Assembly (NCBI RefSeq): GCF_004339665.1
Contig: NZ_SMMU01000020.1
Span: 1 to 64,000 of the forward strand
Reading direction: 5' to 3'
DNA from: Azotobacter chroococcum
GTDB taxonomy: Bacteria; Pseudomonadota; Gammaproteobacteria; Pseudomonadales; Pseudomonadaceae
Length of the DNA: 64,000 nt
Shown in pieces: positions 25,571 to 35,421 of the stretch. Both the position numbers and the translations under genes were made by a program. The first letter of the stretch is position 1, and every line of letters starts with the position of its first letter. The notes beneath the pieces were generated by a model, which was not told the DNA's origin, did not search any database, and saw nothing but the letters and a program-made list of their open reading frames with translations.

Positions 25571-25944
25571 GAGTCGAGCGCCGGCAGCAGGCGGAGCTCG
25601 CTCTTCAGCGCCCCGCGATAGCCCCACGCGGTAGCCGCCTCGATCACCCATGCGGGCTTGCACGGGTGCGGCAGCAGCACGTCGAACTCGGCAAAGGCCT
25701 GGCCATCGCCATGGATCAGCACGCTGCCCAGATAGCCGTTGCCCGGCGTGCGCCATTCGGCATACAGGGACTGGCTGTGGTCGTAGGCGTCCTCGCGCAG
25801 TTCGACGCGGGTATGCGGCGTGCCGGACACTGCCAGGCCCTGGTCGAGTCCGGCGGCGCGCAGGCTGTCGGCCAGCGCCTGCCAGATTTCCGCAAACAGC
25901 GGCCGGGCATCTTCCAGGCGCTTTTCAAGCATCGCATCGGTCAC
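25567..25944 (-). CDS. unrecognised nif-operon protein, 125 residues
   Basis: Starts at a GTG that overlaps the stop of the preceding TPR-like gene by 4 bp. The sequence is alpha/beta with LREDAYDHSQSLYAEWRTPGNGYLGSVLIHGDGQAFAEFDVL split over residues 49-90. I recognise no family. Coupling to both neighbours argues that all products are made together. Confidence 0.65.
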   Translation of the reverse strand: MTDAMLEKRLEDARPLFAEIWQALADSLRAAGLDQGLAVSGTPHTRVELREDAYDHSQSLYAEWRTPGNGYLGSVLIHGDGQAFAEFDVLLPHPCKPAWVIEAATAWGYRGALKSELRLLPALDS

Positions 25945-26441
25945 GCGGCATCCTCCTCGAAGGAACGGGCGATCTGCAGGAAGGCGCCCCCGCCGATCTC
26001 GTCGCCGGGGTCGAGCTCCAACAGTTTTTCCAGCACCTGCCGGGCCATCGCCACCTTGGCGCGGCGCAGGCGGATCACCCCCAGCGCCTTGAGGCTGAAC
26101 AGGTACAGCCGCTCGGCGCCCTGGCGCCGACTCCAGTCGGCACTGCCCGGGTGCAGGCGGCGGTAGTTGCGGTCGAAGCCGGCCACCCCGGCGGCGGCAC
26201 GCAGCGCCGCCCAGACGGCCGCCTCGGCCTCTTCGTAGCGTCTGCTGACGAAGTAGAATTTGTACAGGCCGATGTGCGCGTCCGGCTCCTCCGGCCAGCG
26301 CCGGCGCGCCTCAAGCAACAGGGCCTCGACGGCATCGGGGGTCCCGGCGCAGAGGGCGTTGTTGAGCAGGTAGCGCAGCGGCTGGGGCGAGCTGTCGGAA
26401 AAGAACGCGCGCTCGCCGGCGAACAGCAGCACATCGGCCAT
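25941..26441 (-). CDS. TPR-like nif-associated protein (paralogue of 16341-16886)
   Basis: A 166-residue helical protein beginning MADVLLFAGERAFFSD. It shares the paired helical blocks HIGLYKFYFVSRRYEEAEAAV and ERLYLFSLKALGVIRLRRAK with the TPR-like gene upstream of nifW. It lies 5 bp after the Shethna-type protein and overlaps the next gene by 4 bp. Function unknown; a protein-protein interaction role is implied by the fold. Confidence 0.75.
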   Translation of the reverse strand: MADVLLFAGERAFFSDSSPQPLRYLLNNALCAGTPDAVEALLLEARRRWPEEPDAHIGLYKFYFVSRRYEEAEAAVWAALRAAAGVAGFDRNYRRLHPGSADWSRRQGAERLYLFSLKALGVIRLRRAKVAMARQVLEKLLELDPGDEIGGGAFLQIARSFEEDAA

Positions 26442-26446
26442 GTCGG

Positions 26447-26770
26447 TTACCAGATCTCGGCAGGGGTGAGCTTGTCCGCGTAGGGCTCGCCACCCAGCAG
26501 ATGCTGCTCGACGATGATCGCGGCGTCGGCAGGCTCCACCCAGCTGTACATGACCGCACCGGGGTAGATCAGCACGTTGGCGCCGGCCTGGCACGGGCCG
26601 AGGCAGCCGGTGGTGGTCAGGGCGATGCGATTGGTCAGGTTCTTCTGGATCAGCACCTGGGCGAAGGCGTTGTAGACCGGCTCGGCGCCCTTGGCGCCGC
26701 AGCTGCCGCGCGGATGCCCGGCGGGACGGTTCTGACCGCAGATGAAGATGTGGAACTCAGGCTTGGCCAT
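26447..26770 (-). CDS. [2Fe-2S] thioredoxin-like ferredoxin (Shethna I type)
   Basis: A 107-residue ferredoxin beginning [24 protein letters not shown]. Cysteines in FICGQ, GSCG and [11 protein letters not shown] give the thioredoxin-like [2Fe-2S] binding pattern. The A. vinelandii Shethna protein I of this family lies at the same place in the nif region. It is an electron carrier, distinct from the oxygen-protective Shethna protein II. It is 12 bp after the dicluster ferredoxin and probably cotranscribed. Confidence 0.88.
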   Translation of the reverse strand: MAKPEFHIFICGQNRPAGHPRGSCGAKGAEPVYNAFAQVLIQKNLTNRIALTTTGCLGPCQAGANVLIYPGAVMYSWVEPADAAIIVEQHLLGGEPYADKLTPAEIW

Positions 26771-26782
26771 GCTCTCGTCTCC

Positions 26783-27073
26783 TCAAGCCGCTGCGGCTTC
26801 GTGGGTGTGGCACTGCTTGGGGCAGACCTTGGCGCACGAGGTGCAGCCGATGCAGTCCTGGCCATCCTTGACGGCCATGACCATCATTTCGTCATCGTCG
26901 TCATGATCGTCGTCGGCTTCCATGAGATCGGCGCGGTCGACCAGCTCGAACACATCGCGCGGACAGACCTTGTAGCAGCGACCGCAGCCGATGCAGGTCT
27001 GCGGATTCAGTGCGGTAACAAACTGCGGAACCCACTCGGCGCCGCCACGGGTACGCCCGGTAATCATAGCCAT
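26783..27073 (-). CDS. fdxB: nif-specific dicluster [4Fe-4S] ferredoxin (FdxB type)
   Basis: A 96-residue ferredoxin. Cluster motifs are CIGCGRCYKVCP near residue 27 and CIGCTSCAKVCPKQC near residue 74. Between them lies an acidic insert (EADDDHDDDDE) typical of nif ferredoxin III. It may give electrons to nitrogenase or to cofactor synthesis. It follows orf6 by a 279-bp spacer, so it might have a promoter of its own, but I found no convincing sigma-54 site in that spacer. Confidence 0.9.
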   Translation of the reverse strand: MAMITGRTRGGAEWVPQFVTALNPQTCIGCGRCYKVCPRDVFELVDRADLMEADDDHDDDDEMMVMAVKDGQDCIGCTSCAKVCPKQCHTHEAAAA

Positions 27074-27306
27074 CTACTTTCTCCTGCCCGCCCCTTCACG
27101 GTGGCGGAGGCCAAACGGTTGTCGAAATCGATAAAGGCGGTTCGAAGGCCCGCTCTCAATGCTGTTGTGCGTTGCCGCCCGGGCTTGGCCGGGCACCGCC
27201 CGGCTTCGTGGGCACGGGCGGCAGCTGCCCGCCGCCAGGGCGGGCGCAAGGATTCGGGCGGTGAAGCCCTGGTGTAGAGGACGCAGACCTCGTGAGCCCT
27301 GGTCCA

Positions 27307-27327
27307 GGCACGCCAGCAAGGCGTGCC
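27307..27327 (-). repeat. hairpin downstream of orf6
   Basis: Perfect 8-bp inverted repeat GGCACGCC / GGCGTGCC with an AGCAA loop, 26 bp after the orf6 stop, at the start of a GC-rich 279-bp spacer with several smaller inverted repeats. Probably attenuates or stabilises the nifENX-orf5-orf6 transcript before the ferredoxin gene. Confidence 0.5.
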
Positions 27328-27352
27328 GTGCTGCGGCCAAGCCGCCGCCCGG

Positions 27353-27562
27353 CTAGGCGGCGCCGGTCGCGTCGAGACGCGCCTTGGCTTCGGCCCACTC
27401 CAGACAGGCCTGGTGGGCCTGCCTGGCCAATTCCGGCAGCGAGTCGTAGTCGTTGAACAGGCGATCCTCGACCAGGTCGTGGATCTGCGAGGCCCACTCG
27501 GTCGCGATGCGCTTCTTCTGGCTGACCTCTTTCTTCAAGGCCTTGATGTCTTCTTCGGTCAT
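27353..27562 (-). CDS. NifX-associated small protein (DUF683/CCE_0567 family)
   Basis: A 69-residue, highly helical protein beginning MTEEDIKALKKEVSQKKRIATEWASQ and continuing into IHDLVEDRLFNDYDSLPELA. The family is found only in nif clusters directly after the DUF269 gene. A cyanobacterial member is a metal-binding helical hairpin. Known as orf6 in Azotobacter. It lies 15 bp after orf5. Confidence 0.9.
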   Translation of the reverse strand: MTEEDIKALKKEVSQKKRIATEWASQIHDLVEDRLFNDYDSLPELARQAHQACLEWAEAKARLDATGAA

Positions 27563-27577
27563 CGGGGTTCTCTCGAA

Positions 27578-28060
27578 TCAGAGCTCGGCGACGGTACGGT
27601 GCTCGTTGACCAGCGTGGTTGCCTTGCCCAGCTGCTTGTTGGCCTCGGTGATCAGCGCCTCGAGGGAGTCGAACCCGAAGCGGTGAACGTCACGCAGCAC
27701 CTTGTCCAGGGCAACCAGCTTGCCGACCAGGATCAGGGCGCGACCGAAACCTTCGTGGGTGATGTTGATCACCGGCACGGCGAGCAGGCCGGTCTCGCGC
27801 TCGATCAGCTGGGCGAGGGCGTTGTAGTAGGCCTTGACCCGGGAAATGGTGGTCTCGTCCGGATCGCCGACCACCGGGATGGCCTTGCGGCGCTCCTTGG
27901 TCAGCACCAGCGGATCGAGCACGCGGGCATCGCTCCAGGTGTCGTAGGTGCCATAGCTGTCCATGGAGCGCAGCTGGATCACCATCTGGCGGATGAGAGG
28001 ATCTTGCAGGGACTTGTCGTCTTCCTGCACCACGGGTTCTTGTTGGTCTTCGTAGTACAT
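27578..28060 (-). CDS. NifX-associated protein (DUF269)
   Basis: A 160-residue helical protein. The DUF269 signature KAYYNALAQLIERETGLLAVPVINITHEGFGRALILVGKLVALDKVLRDVHRFGF is split over residues 77-131. It occurs almost only next to nifX and is thought to help FeMo-cofactor assembly. Known as orf5 in Azotobacter. A gap of 31 bp separates it from nifX. Confidence 0.92.
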   Translation of the reverse strand: MYYEDQQEPVVQEDDKSLQDPLIRQMVIQLRSMDSYGTYDTWSDARVLDPLVLTKERRKAIPVVGDPDETTISRVKAYYNALAQLIERETGLLAVPVINITHEGFGRALILVGKLVALDKVLRDVHRFGFDSLEALITEANKQLGKATTLVNEHRTVAEL

Positions 28061-28091
28061 GTACGCTTCCTCGCTGAAAAAATGATCGGAC

Positions 28092-28568
28092 CTACTCGTC
28101 CCAGCCTTCGGCGGCCATGGCGTCGAAACGCTTCATGTCGGGACCGCGGGTGCGCTGGATGGCCTTGGCCAGCCAGGCCGACGGGCCTTCGCGCAGCTCG
28201 GCCTGGAGGGTTTCGATGAGCTCGGCGATGCGCGCGCCTTCGGCCACCTTGACCGGCTGCACGCCGATGGCCATCAGCTGGCGCACCGCCGAGGCGCCGC
28301 AGGCGCGGCAGTACACCGCGACGCAGCCGTCGAGCAGCTCGATCTTGCTGACCAGCTTGTCCTCGTTGCCGTCCTGCTCCAGCTCGCCGAACTCGACGAC
28401 CGAGAGCAGCTGGGAACGCTCGGGATTGACCCCGTAGAGGACGAAGGAGCGCGACGAGCCGAAATGCTGGTCGACCAGTTCACGATCGGACGAGGCGAAG
28501 GCGACCTTCAGCAGGGTGCCGTCGTCCTCACCATCCAGTACCTGCAATTGTCGGGTCGGGCTGGACAT
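28092..28568 (-). CDS. nifX: NifX, FeMo-cofactor precursor carrier
   Basis: A 158-residue protein with the NifX/NifB-C-terminal (ribonuclease-H-like) fold: LLKVAFASSDRELVDQHFGSSRSFVLYGV near the start and VAVYCRACGASAVRQLMAIGVQPVKV in the middle. NifX holds the NifB-cofactor or VK-cluster while it passes to NifEN. It is 3 bp after nifN and probably translationally coupled. Confidence 0.95.
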   Translation of the reverse strand: MSSPTRQLQVLDGEDDGTLLKVAFASSDRELVDQHFGSSRSFVLYGVNPERSQLLSVVEFGELEQDGNEDKLVSKIELLDGCVAVYCRACGASAVRQLMAIGVQPVKVAEGARIAELIETLQAELREGPSAWLAKAIQRTRGPDMKRFDAMAAEGWDE

Positions 28569-28571
28569 TGC

Positions 28572-29948
28572 TCAGTGCCTCCATTGCGGCTGTTCGGTTG
28601 CGGGTTTCTGCGCATAGATCGAGTGATGGGGCGGGATACCCTGGTGGTTTTCGACCAGCAGGTTGGCCATGTCGAACAGGGCCTGGGTGGTGCCGCGATA
28701 GCCGCACCAGCAACGCTGGAAGCCGCCGACCAGGTCGTACTGCGGGAAGCCGACACGCAGCAGCGGCACGCCCAGACGCTTGGCCGGCTGCAGCGCATGG
28801 CTGTTGCCCAGCACCAGCTCGGCACCCTCGGCGCGCGCGCTGTTTTCCAGGTCTTCCAGATCACCAATCTGGATGGCGGCCAGCGGCGAGCCTTCCAGCG
28901 CCGGGGCACGAGCCGGCACCACCGCAGTCACGGTGCGCGAGCCGACGCTGCGCAGCAGGCGGTCGTAGGCCAGCAGCAGGTCGGGGTCTGCGGCGATGGC
29001 CACCCGGCTATCACCCAGCATGAAATGGGTATCCAGCATGGCGTCCTGCAGTTGCTGACGCTGGCGCTGCAGACGCGGCGGCACCGGGTTGCCGCTCAGG
29101 TTCGACAGCGTGACCAGCCACTGGTCCACGGCTTCCAGCCCCATCAGCAGGCCGAAGCGATGATCCGGCACCCCGGTGCGCTCCTTCAGCAGGTCGGCGG
29201 CCGGGAACAGGCTCTCGCCCACCACCAGGGTGGCGATACTCTGGTTGCAGCTCTTCAGCTCGTCCACGGTCAGGCCGCCAGTGGTCAGCGAGTTGAGGCG
29301 CGACTCTTCCAGGTGGCCGTCCAGCGAGCCGGACAGGTCCGGGATCAACACCGGACGCAGGCCGAAGCCCTCGATGCTTTCGCTGATGAACTCCAGGTCA
29401 CCGGGAGTCAGGCTGGAGGAGCACAGCACGTTGACCTGGCGCTGACGCTGGCCGACCTTGCTGCGGTCTTCCGGCAGCAGGGTATCGATGATCGCCGTCA
29501 CCGTGAGGGCGTAGCCGCTCTCGAAGCTGCCGGAGAAGTCCGGGGTGTTGACGGTCACCACCGGCACGTTGTCGAACTGCGGGAATTTGCTGCGGAACTC
29601 GTGCAGCGCCGAGTGCAGGTCACAGCCCTGGGTTTCCGACAGGCCGGTGGTGACCAGGCCGATCAGGCCGGGCTGGTTCTTTTCGCTGATGACCTTCAGC
29701 GCTTCGACGATGTTGTCGTCGGCGCCCATGATCGAGGTCACCTGATCCATCGCCGTGGTCTGCAGCGGAATCGGCTCACGGAAGTGACGGACGAAGAACA
29801 CCTTGGCAAAGGCGGTGCAGCCCTGGGAACCATGCATGACAGGCATGCTGCGTGCCATGCCGAGGATGGCGAGCACGCCACCCATGGTCTGGCTGGCCTT
29901 CAGCGGACTGACAGCCAGCGCCTTCTTGCGATTGATGATCTCGGCCAT
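28572..29948 (-). CDS. nifN: NifN, cofactor-scaffold beta subunit
   Basis: A 458-residue homologue of NifK. With NifE it forms the scaffold on which the FeMo-cofactor is built. Recognised by [20 protein letters not shown] at the start, [14 protein letters not shown] near residue 40 and the NifK-like order of Rossmann segments. It lacks some of the NifK cluster ligands, as expected. It lies 10 bp after nifE. Confidence 0.96.
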   Translation of the reverse strand: MAEIINRKKALAVSPLKASQTMGGVLAILGMARSMPVMHGSQGCTAFAKVFFVRHFREPIPLQTTAMDQVTSIMGADDNIVEALKVISEKNQPGLIGLVTTGLSETQGCDLHSALHEFRSKFPQFDNVPVVTVNTPDFSGSFESGYALTVTAIIDTLLPEDRSKVGQRQRQVNVLCSSSLTPGDLEFISESIEGFGLRPVLIPDLSGSLDGHLEESRLNSLTTGGLTVDELKSCNQSIATLVVGESLFPAADLLKERTGVPDHRFGLLMGLEAVDQWLVTLSNLSGNPVPPRLQRQRQQLQDAMLDTHFMLGDSRVAIAADPDLLLAYDRLLRSVGSRTVTAVVPARAPALEGSPLAAIQIGDLEDLENSARAEGAELVLGNSHALQPAKRLGVPLLRVGFPQYDLVGGFQRCWCGYRGTTQALFDMANLLVENHQGIPPHHSIYAQKPATEQPQWRH

Positions 29949-29958
29949 GTCTCTCTCC

Positions 29959-31446
<1,488 letters not shown>

Positions 31447-31491
31447 TTAAAGGATTTGCCGCGGGAAACCTTTGTCACAAACGCGCCTTCC

Positions 31492-31507
31492 TGTCAGGTT
31501 TGCAACA
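31492..31507. promoter_or_regulatory. NifA upstream activator site, nifE
   Basis: Exact TGT-N10-ACA centred about 97 bp before the predicted nifE transcription start. Confidence 0.75.
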
Positions 31508-31595
31508 AGCTGGCAACCGGCAACGGGCATTCCCGCCAACGGCGGGCGAAAGACGACAAGGCTACGAAGGCCGGCGCAGGAACGACCGGCGAGGC

Positions 31596-31620
31596 CGCCC
31601 CGTCCGCAAGGTACGGGGCG
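31596..31620 (-). terminator. hairpin after the lrv gene
   Basis: Perfect 8-bp inverted repeat CGCCCCGT / ACGGGGCG with a 9-nt loop starting 10 bp after the lrv stop. No T tract follows, so it may only weaken read-through from the nifHDK operon into nifE. Confidence 0.45.
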
Positions 31621-31630
31621 ACAGCGGGGA

Positions 31631-32365
31631 TCAGGCGCTGCCGAGCCGCTCGGCGATCGCCAGGCGAACTTCCGGATCGGGCTCGTCGAGCTTGCGCAGC
31701 GCGGCCAGCGGCGCGTGCTCCACCGCCGCCAGACGCACCGTCCAGTCAGGGTCGTGGAGCAGTTCGAGCAGATCATCGCCACGCAGGCGCGAGGCGACGA
31801 TGCGCCGGACCTCGGGCTCCGGATCCTGGGTCATCAGCCCCAGGCTTTCCTCGGGCAGACGCCTGGCCACCAGCTTGCGCACCTGGCGGTCCTCATCGCG
31901 CATGAAGCGGAACAGGCGGCCCTGGGGAATGCGCTGGACCACGTAGGCGCGCACCAGATAATCCTTGTCGGCAGCCATCTGCTCCAACTGCTCCAGCGGC
32001 AGGCGGTCGGCCACGGTGATGCGCACCTCGCGGTCCTCGTCGTGCATCAGCGCGCCGAGCTGCTCGCGGGGCAGGCGGTAGGCGACGGCGCGGCGGACCA
32101 CCTCGTCGCTGTCACGAATCAGCGGGGTCAGCGCCTCCACCGGCGAATAGCGTACGGCGATGGCGCGACGCTCCCAGAAGGAGTCGGCCAGGTACTGCAC
32201 GGCCAGCTGCGGATTGTTGCGGAAGAAGCGGTCGATCTGCCGCCCGCTGTCCACCGCCACGCAGGCATCGCCCGGCGTGCAGCGGCCGCCCAGCAGCAGA
32301 TTCATGCGGAAACTGCAGGCCCGGCAGTCGCCTAGGGGCGTGATGTCGCCTTGATCGTCGGCCAT
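31631..32365 (-). CDS. lrv: leucine-rich-repeat-variant (LRV) protein with Fe-S cluster domain
   Basis: A 244-residue protein. The N-terminal Cys-rich domain (GDCRACSFRMN...GGRCTPGDAC, residues 12-38) binds a [4Fe-4S] cluster in the A. vinelandii homologue. It is followed by about seven tandem 24-residue helical repeats (VRRAVAYRLPREQL, VRITVADRLPLEQL, VRKLVARRLPEESL and so on). Last gene of the nifH operon, 8 bp after the 89-residue orf. The physiological role is not established. Confidence 0.93.
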   Translation of the reverse strand: MADDQGDITPLGDCRACSFRMNLLLGGRCTPGDACVAVDSGRQIDRFFRNNPQLAVQYLADSFWERRAIAVRYSPVEALTPLIRDSDEVVRRAVAYRLPREQLGALMHDEDREVRITVADRLPLEQLEQMAADKDYLVRAYVVQRIPQGRLFRFMRDEDRQVRKLVARRLPEESLGLMTQDPEPEVRRIVASRLRGDDLLELLHDPDWTVRLAAVEHAPLAALRKLDEPDPEVRLAIAERLGSA

Positions 32366-32373
32366 GCCTCACC

Positions 32374-32643
32374 TCAATCCTCGATGATTTCCGCCAGGAC
32401 AATGCCGGAGGCGGAGCCCAGGTCGTTGCTCAGCACCGAGCAGTGATCGCTGGAGTTGACCAGATAGACGTTGAAACCCGGACGCTCGGCGACCGGCTTG
32501 GCGTTGACCACGATGTCGTCGTCCATGCAGCAGGTGAAGTGCACACCGGGATGGGCGCTGCGCAGGCTGGCGAGCAGGCTTTCGTCCAGAGCCCCCTGTT
32601 CGGCCTGGCGGATGACATCGTCGAGAAGTGTTTGGCTGATCAT
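32374..32643 (-). CDS. small nif-operon protein (DUF6129-like), 89 residues
   Basis: Begins MISQTLLDDVIRQAEQG; carries HFTCCMDDDIVV and ends GSASGIVLAEIIED. A conserved small orf between nifY and lrv in Azotobacter-type clusters; I assign DUF6129 from memory. It has a CC pair that might bind metal. It lies 23 bp after nifY. Function unknown. Confidence 0.8.
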   Translation of the reverse strand: MISQTLLDDVIRQAEQGALDESLLASLRSAHPGVHFTCCMDDDIVVNAKPVAERPGFNVYLVNSSDHCSVLSNDLGSASGIVLAEIIED

Positions 32644-32666
32644 GGCTGTGTCCTCATCCGGAGCAG

Positions 32667-33395
32667 TTACTGGGTGAAACGTACGCGCTGGTCGGGCTCG
32701 GCGCCCATCGCCTTGGCCAGCCAGGGAGGCGGCGCGGTGGCCAGCACCCGCTGCAGTTCCTCGACGATCTCGCGGGCCGGCTGGGCACGCGCCAGACGCA
32801 CCGGATGGACCCCGGCGCGGACCACCTTGGCCGCCGCCGGACCGCCGATGCTCAGGGTGTAGAGCAGCTGGCAGTCGGCGAGCAATTCTGCCCGGCGCGC
32901 ATGACGGTCTTCATCGTCGCGGCCGGGACCGGGCTCGCGCAGATCGACCAGGCGAGTCTCGCGGGGCGAAATCTGGTAGATGAGAAAGCGCGCGCAGTTG
33001 CTGAAGATGCCGTCCAGGCGCTCGCCGCTGTCGGACGCGCAGGCGATACGCACCGAGTAGGGGAATTCGCCGTCGCGATAGGGCTCGGGGATCGGCAGGG
33101 GATCTTCCGGCATGCGTACGCCGCGGCCCTTGAGCAGGCCGAGCGCGCTGTGCAGCTGACGATCGGTCAGCGTCAGCGGCGCACTGTCTCCGCACGCCTC
33201 GAGCAGACGGGCACGCAGGCGGGAAGCACGCAGTTTGCGCAGACGCGCTTCCGTGATGGGTTCGCCAACGGCGGCAATCAGGGCGCGCAGCAGGTGGGCG
33301 GTGTCCACCCCCTTGAGCGAGCGTGCCGCCAGGGCAATGCGCAGGGCCAGATGGGCCGGCAGGGGGGCCTGGCCGTACGGCGGTTGCGCACTCAT
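32667..33395 (-). CDS. nifY: NifY, apo-nitrogenase-associated cofactor-insertion protein
   Basis: A 242-residue protein with an N-terminal helical domain and a C-terminal NifX-like cofactor-binding fold (FPYSVRIACASDSGERLDGIFSNCARFLIYQI ... LLYTLSIGGPAAAKVVRAGVHPV, each split across the middle). NifY relates to gamma/NafY, which binds apo-NifDK and FeMo-cofactor. The ATG at 33395 lies 4 bp after the nifT stop; longer frames overlap nifT. Confidence 0.95.
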   Translation of the reverse strand: MSAQPPYGQAPLPAHLALRIALAARSLKGVDTAHLLRALIAAVGEPITEARLRKLRASRLRARLLEACGDSAPLTLTDRQLHSALGLLKGRGVRMPEDPLPIPEPYRDGEFPYSVRIACASDSGERLDGIFSNCARFLIYQISPRETRLVDLREPGPGRDDEDRHARRAELLADCQLLYTLSIGGPAAAKVVRAGVHPVRLARAQPAREIVEELQRVLATAPPPWLAKAMGAEPDQRVRFTQ

Positions 33396-33399
33396 GGAA

Positions 33400-33618
33400 T
33401 CAGGCCTCGCCGGCTCGCTTGGCGCGCACGGTGATCGGCAGCTTGGGTTGCGGGATCGGCTCGATGAAGTAGCTCGAACCATCGCCGAGGGTGACTTCGC
33501 CGCCCCACAGCTCGGGGCTGTCATGCTCCAGGGACACCACGATTTCTTCCTGGTCTTTCTTGGCGATGTAGAAGGTCAGCTGACCTGCGTCGTTGCGGCG
33601 GATCATGACACTGGGCAT
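33400..33618 (-). CDS. nifT: NifT
   Basis: A 72-residue protein with the complete NifT pattern: MPSVMIRRNDAGQLTFYIAK, then LWGGEVTLGDGSSYFIEP. Small beta-rich protein of unknown function, always in nifHDKT order in this group. AGGAG stands 8 bp before the ATG at 33618. Confidence 0.95.
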   Translation of the reverse strand: MPSVMIRRNDAGQLTFYIAKKDQEEIVVSLEHDSPELWGGEVTLGDGSSYFIEPIPQPKLPITVRAKRAGEA

Positions 33619-33705
33619 GGGCTTGCTCCTTAGACAGATTTGGCGGTTGCCGCAGGCCGAGGATACTGAAGACCCACCACCTGCAGCCGCCGCCAAGGAA
33701 GTACC

Positions 33706-33725
33706 GGAGCGGCGTATGCCGCTCC
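33706..33725 (-). repeat. hairpin in the nifK-nifT spacer
   Basis: Perfect 8-bp inverted repeat GGAGCGGC / GCCGCTCC with a GTAT loop, 24 bp after the nifK stop. It could protect the 3' end of the HDK message and lower expression of nifT and beyond. Confidence 0.55.
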
Positions 33726-33748
33726 AGCCAGGACCACTGAACTACGAC

Positions 33749-35320
33749 TTAGCGAACCAGGTCGTGGTTGTAGTCGGTAGCCTGCATACCGCGGGTTTCC
33801 TCGTCCAGACGCTCCAGGATCGAGTTCACCAGGGTGGTCAGGATCTGCATGGCGCCTTCGTAGCCCATGGTGGTCTGACGGTGCAGGTGGTGACGGTCGA
33901 AGATCGGGAAGCCGATACGGATCAGCGGAACTTCGAACTCTTTGCCCTTGTGCAGGGTGTCGCGCTGGATGAACTTGCCGTAGCTGTTGCCGATCATGAA
34001 GTCAGGCTTGTCGGTGAAGACCAGCGAACGCAGGTGCCACAGGTCCTTGCCGACGTAGACGGTGGCATTCTTGCCGTAGGGCGAAGCTTCGAGGATGGCG
34101 TCGACCGCCTTCTTCCAGCGCTTGTTGCCGTTGTTGCACAGGATGTGCACCGGCTCGCAGCCCAGTTCCAGCAGGAACTTGACCATGCCCATCACGAAGT
34201 CCGGGTCACCCCACAGGGCGAAACGCTTGCCGTGCAGCCAGGTGTGGGAGTCGGTCATCATGTCGACCAGACGGCCACGCTCCTTGGTCAGGCTTGCCGG
34301 AATCGGCTGGCCGCTGATTTCGCTGACTTTCATCAGGAATTCGTCGGTCCAGTCCAGGCCCATCGGGATGTTCAGCTTCGGAACTTCGTGCTTCCAGGTG
34401 CCTTCGACCAGTTTCTTGGTCTTCTCCAACTGCCAGGGTTGCAGCAGGACGGTGCTGAGAGCGTTCGGCGCGTCCTTCATCTCTTCCTGGGTGGTGCCGC
34501 CCGCGTACATGCGGAACTGACCGTCAGCCGGGGTATCCAGCACTTCTTCCGGATCGGAGAGCAGGCTGTAGCCCACGCCCATTTCCGAGAGCATGCGCTT
34601 GATCACGCGGAAGTTGCCCAGGTAGGTTTCGAAGCCGGGGACGATGTTGAGCTTGCCGTTGCTGCCAACCACCTTGTCGTCCATGGACTTCACGGTGAAG
34701 TAGCGAGCGATGCCTTCGAACATGTTGTCCCAGCCGGTCACGTGGCTGCCCACGAAGCTCGGGGTGTGGGCGAACGGCACCGGGTACTCGTCAGGAATGA
34801 AACCTTCCTTCTTCGAGTTGTTGATGAAGGCGTTGAGGTCGTCACCGATGACCTCGGCCATGCAGGTGGTGGACACTGCGATCATGTCGGGCTTGTAGGT
34901 AGCCTTACAGTTCTGCAGACCGTCCTTCATGTTCTGCTGGCCGCCGAACACCGCCGCGTCTTCGGTCATGGAGTCGGAAACGCAGGAAACCGGCTCGCGG
35001 AAGTGACGGTTGAAGTAGGAGCGGAAATAGGCCACGCAACCCTGGGAACCGTGCACGTAGGGCATGGTCTTCTCGAAGCCCAGTGCGCACAGGACAGCGC
35101 CCAGCGGCTGGCAAGCCTTGGCCGGGTTGATGGTCAGGGCTTCACGCTGGAAGTTCAGTTCCTTGTATTCTTCAGTGGTGGTCCACTGGAACACTTCGTC
35201 GATCTTCTCTTGCGGATGCTTTTCCTCGAAGCCGTCGCGCTTCTTGGCAAGCATGTCCTTGTAATCTTCGTCGAGGAACAGCGGGTAGCTGGCTTTGATG
35301 TTATCGACTTGCTGGCTCAT
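33749..35320 (-). CDS. nifK: NifK, nitrogenase MoFe protein beta subunit
   Basis: A 523-residue beta subunit, the same length as in A. vinelandii. P-cluster cysteines are recognisable in PAKACQPLGA, HGSQGCVAYF and STTCMAEVIGDD (beta-70, 95 and 153). With NifD it forms the alpha2beta2 dinitrogenase that reduces N2 at FeMo-cofactor. It follows nifD by a 101-bp spacer with a strong hairpin. Confidence 0.99.
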   Translation of the reverse strand: MSQQVDNIKASYPLFLDEDYKDMLAKKRDGFEEKHPQEKIDEVFQWTTTEEYKELNFQREALTINPAKACQPLGAVLCALGFEKTMPYVHGSQGCVAYFRSYFNRHFREPVSCVSDSMTEDAAVFGGQQNMKDGLQNCKATYKPDMIAVSTTCMAEVIGDDLNAFINNSKKEGFIPDEYPVPFAHTPSFVGSHVTGWDNMFEGIARYFTVKSMDDKVVGSNGKLNIVPGFETYLGNFRVIKRMLSEMGVGYSLLSDPEEVLDTPADGQFRMYAGGTTQEEMKDAPNALSTVLLQPWQLEKTKKLVEGTWKHEVPKLNIPMGLDWTDEFLMKVSEISGQPIPASLTKERGRLVDMMTDSHTWLHGKRFALWGDPDFVMGMVKFLLELGCEPVHILCNNGNKRWKKAVDAILEASPYGKNATVYVGKDLWHLRSLVFTDKPDFMIGNSYGKFIQRDTLHKGKEFEVPLIRIGFPIFDRHHLHRQTTMGYEGAMQILTTLVNSILERLDEETRGMQATDYNHDLVR

Positions 35321-35374
35321 GACTCTCTCCTACGCCCCACTCATCTGTGGACGGCGATAGCGGATGTCGGCTGC

Positions 35375-35391
35375 GGGCGGGAGGCCCGCCC
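35375..35391 (-). repeat. hairpin in the nifD-nifK spacer
   Basis: Perfect 7-bp core GGGCGGG / CCCGCCC with a 3-nt loop, extended by an outer near-perfect 8-bp stem (GTCGGCTG / CAGCGGAC). No T tract. Probably an mRNA stability or processing element. Confidence 0.6.
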
Positions 35392-35421
35392 ACAGCGGAC
35401 GTTGCGTACGATTGCGGACTA

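Noticed and set aside
27074-27352. Sigma-54 promoter for the ferredoxin operon in the orf6-fdxB spacer.
   Set aside because: One GG-N10-GC spacing exists on the minus strand near 27325-27340, but its -12 reads CGGC rather than TTGC and no NifA or IHF site accompanies it. Read-through from nifE is the simpler reading.
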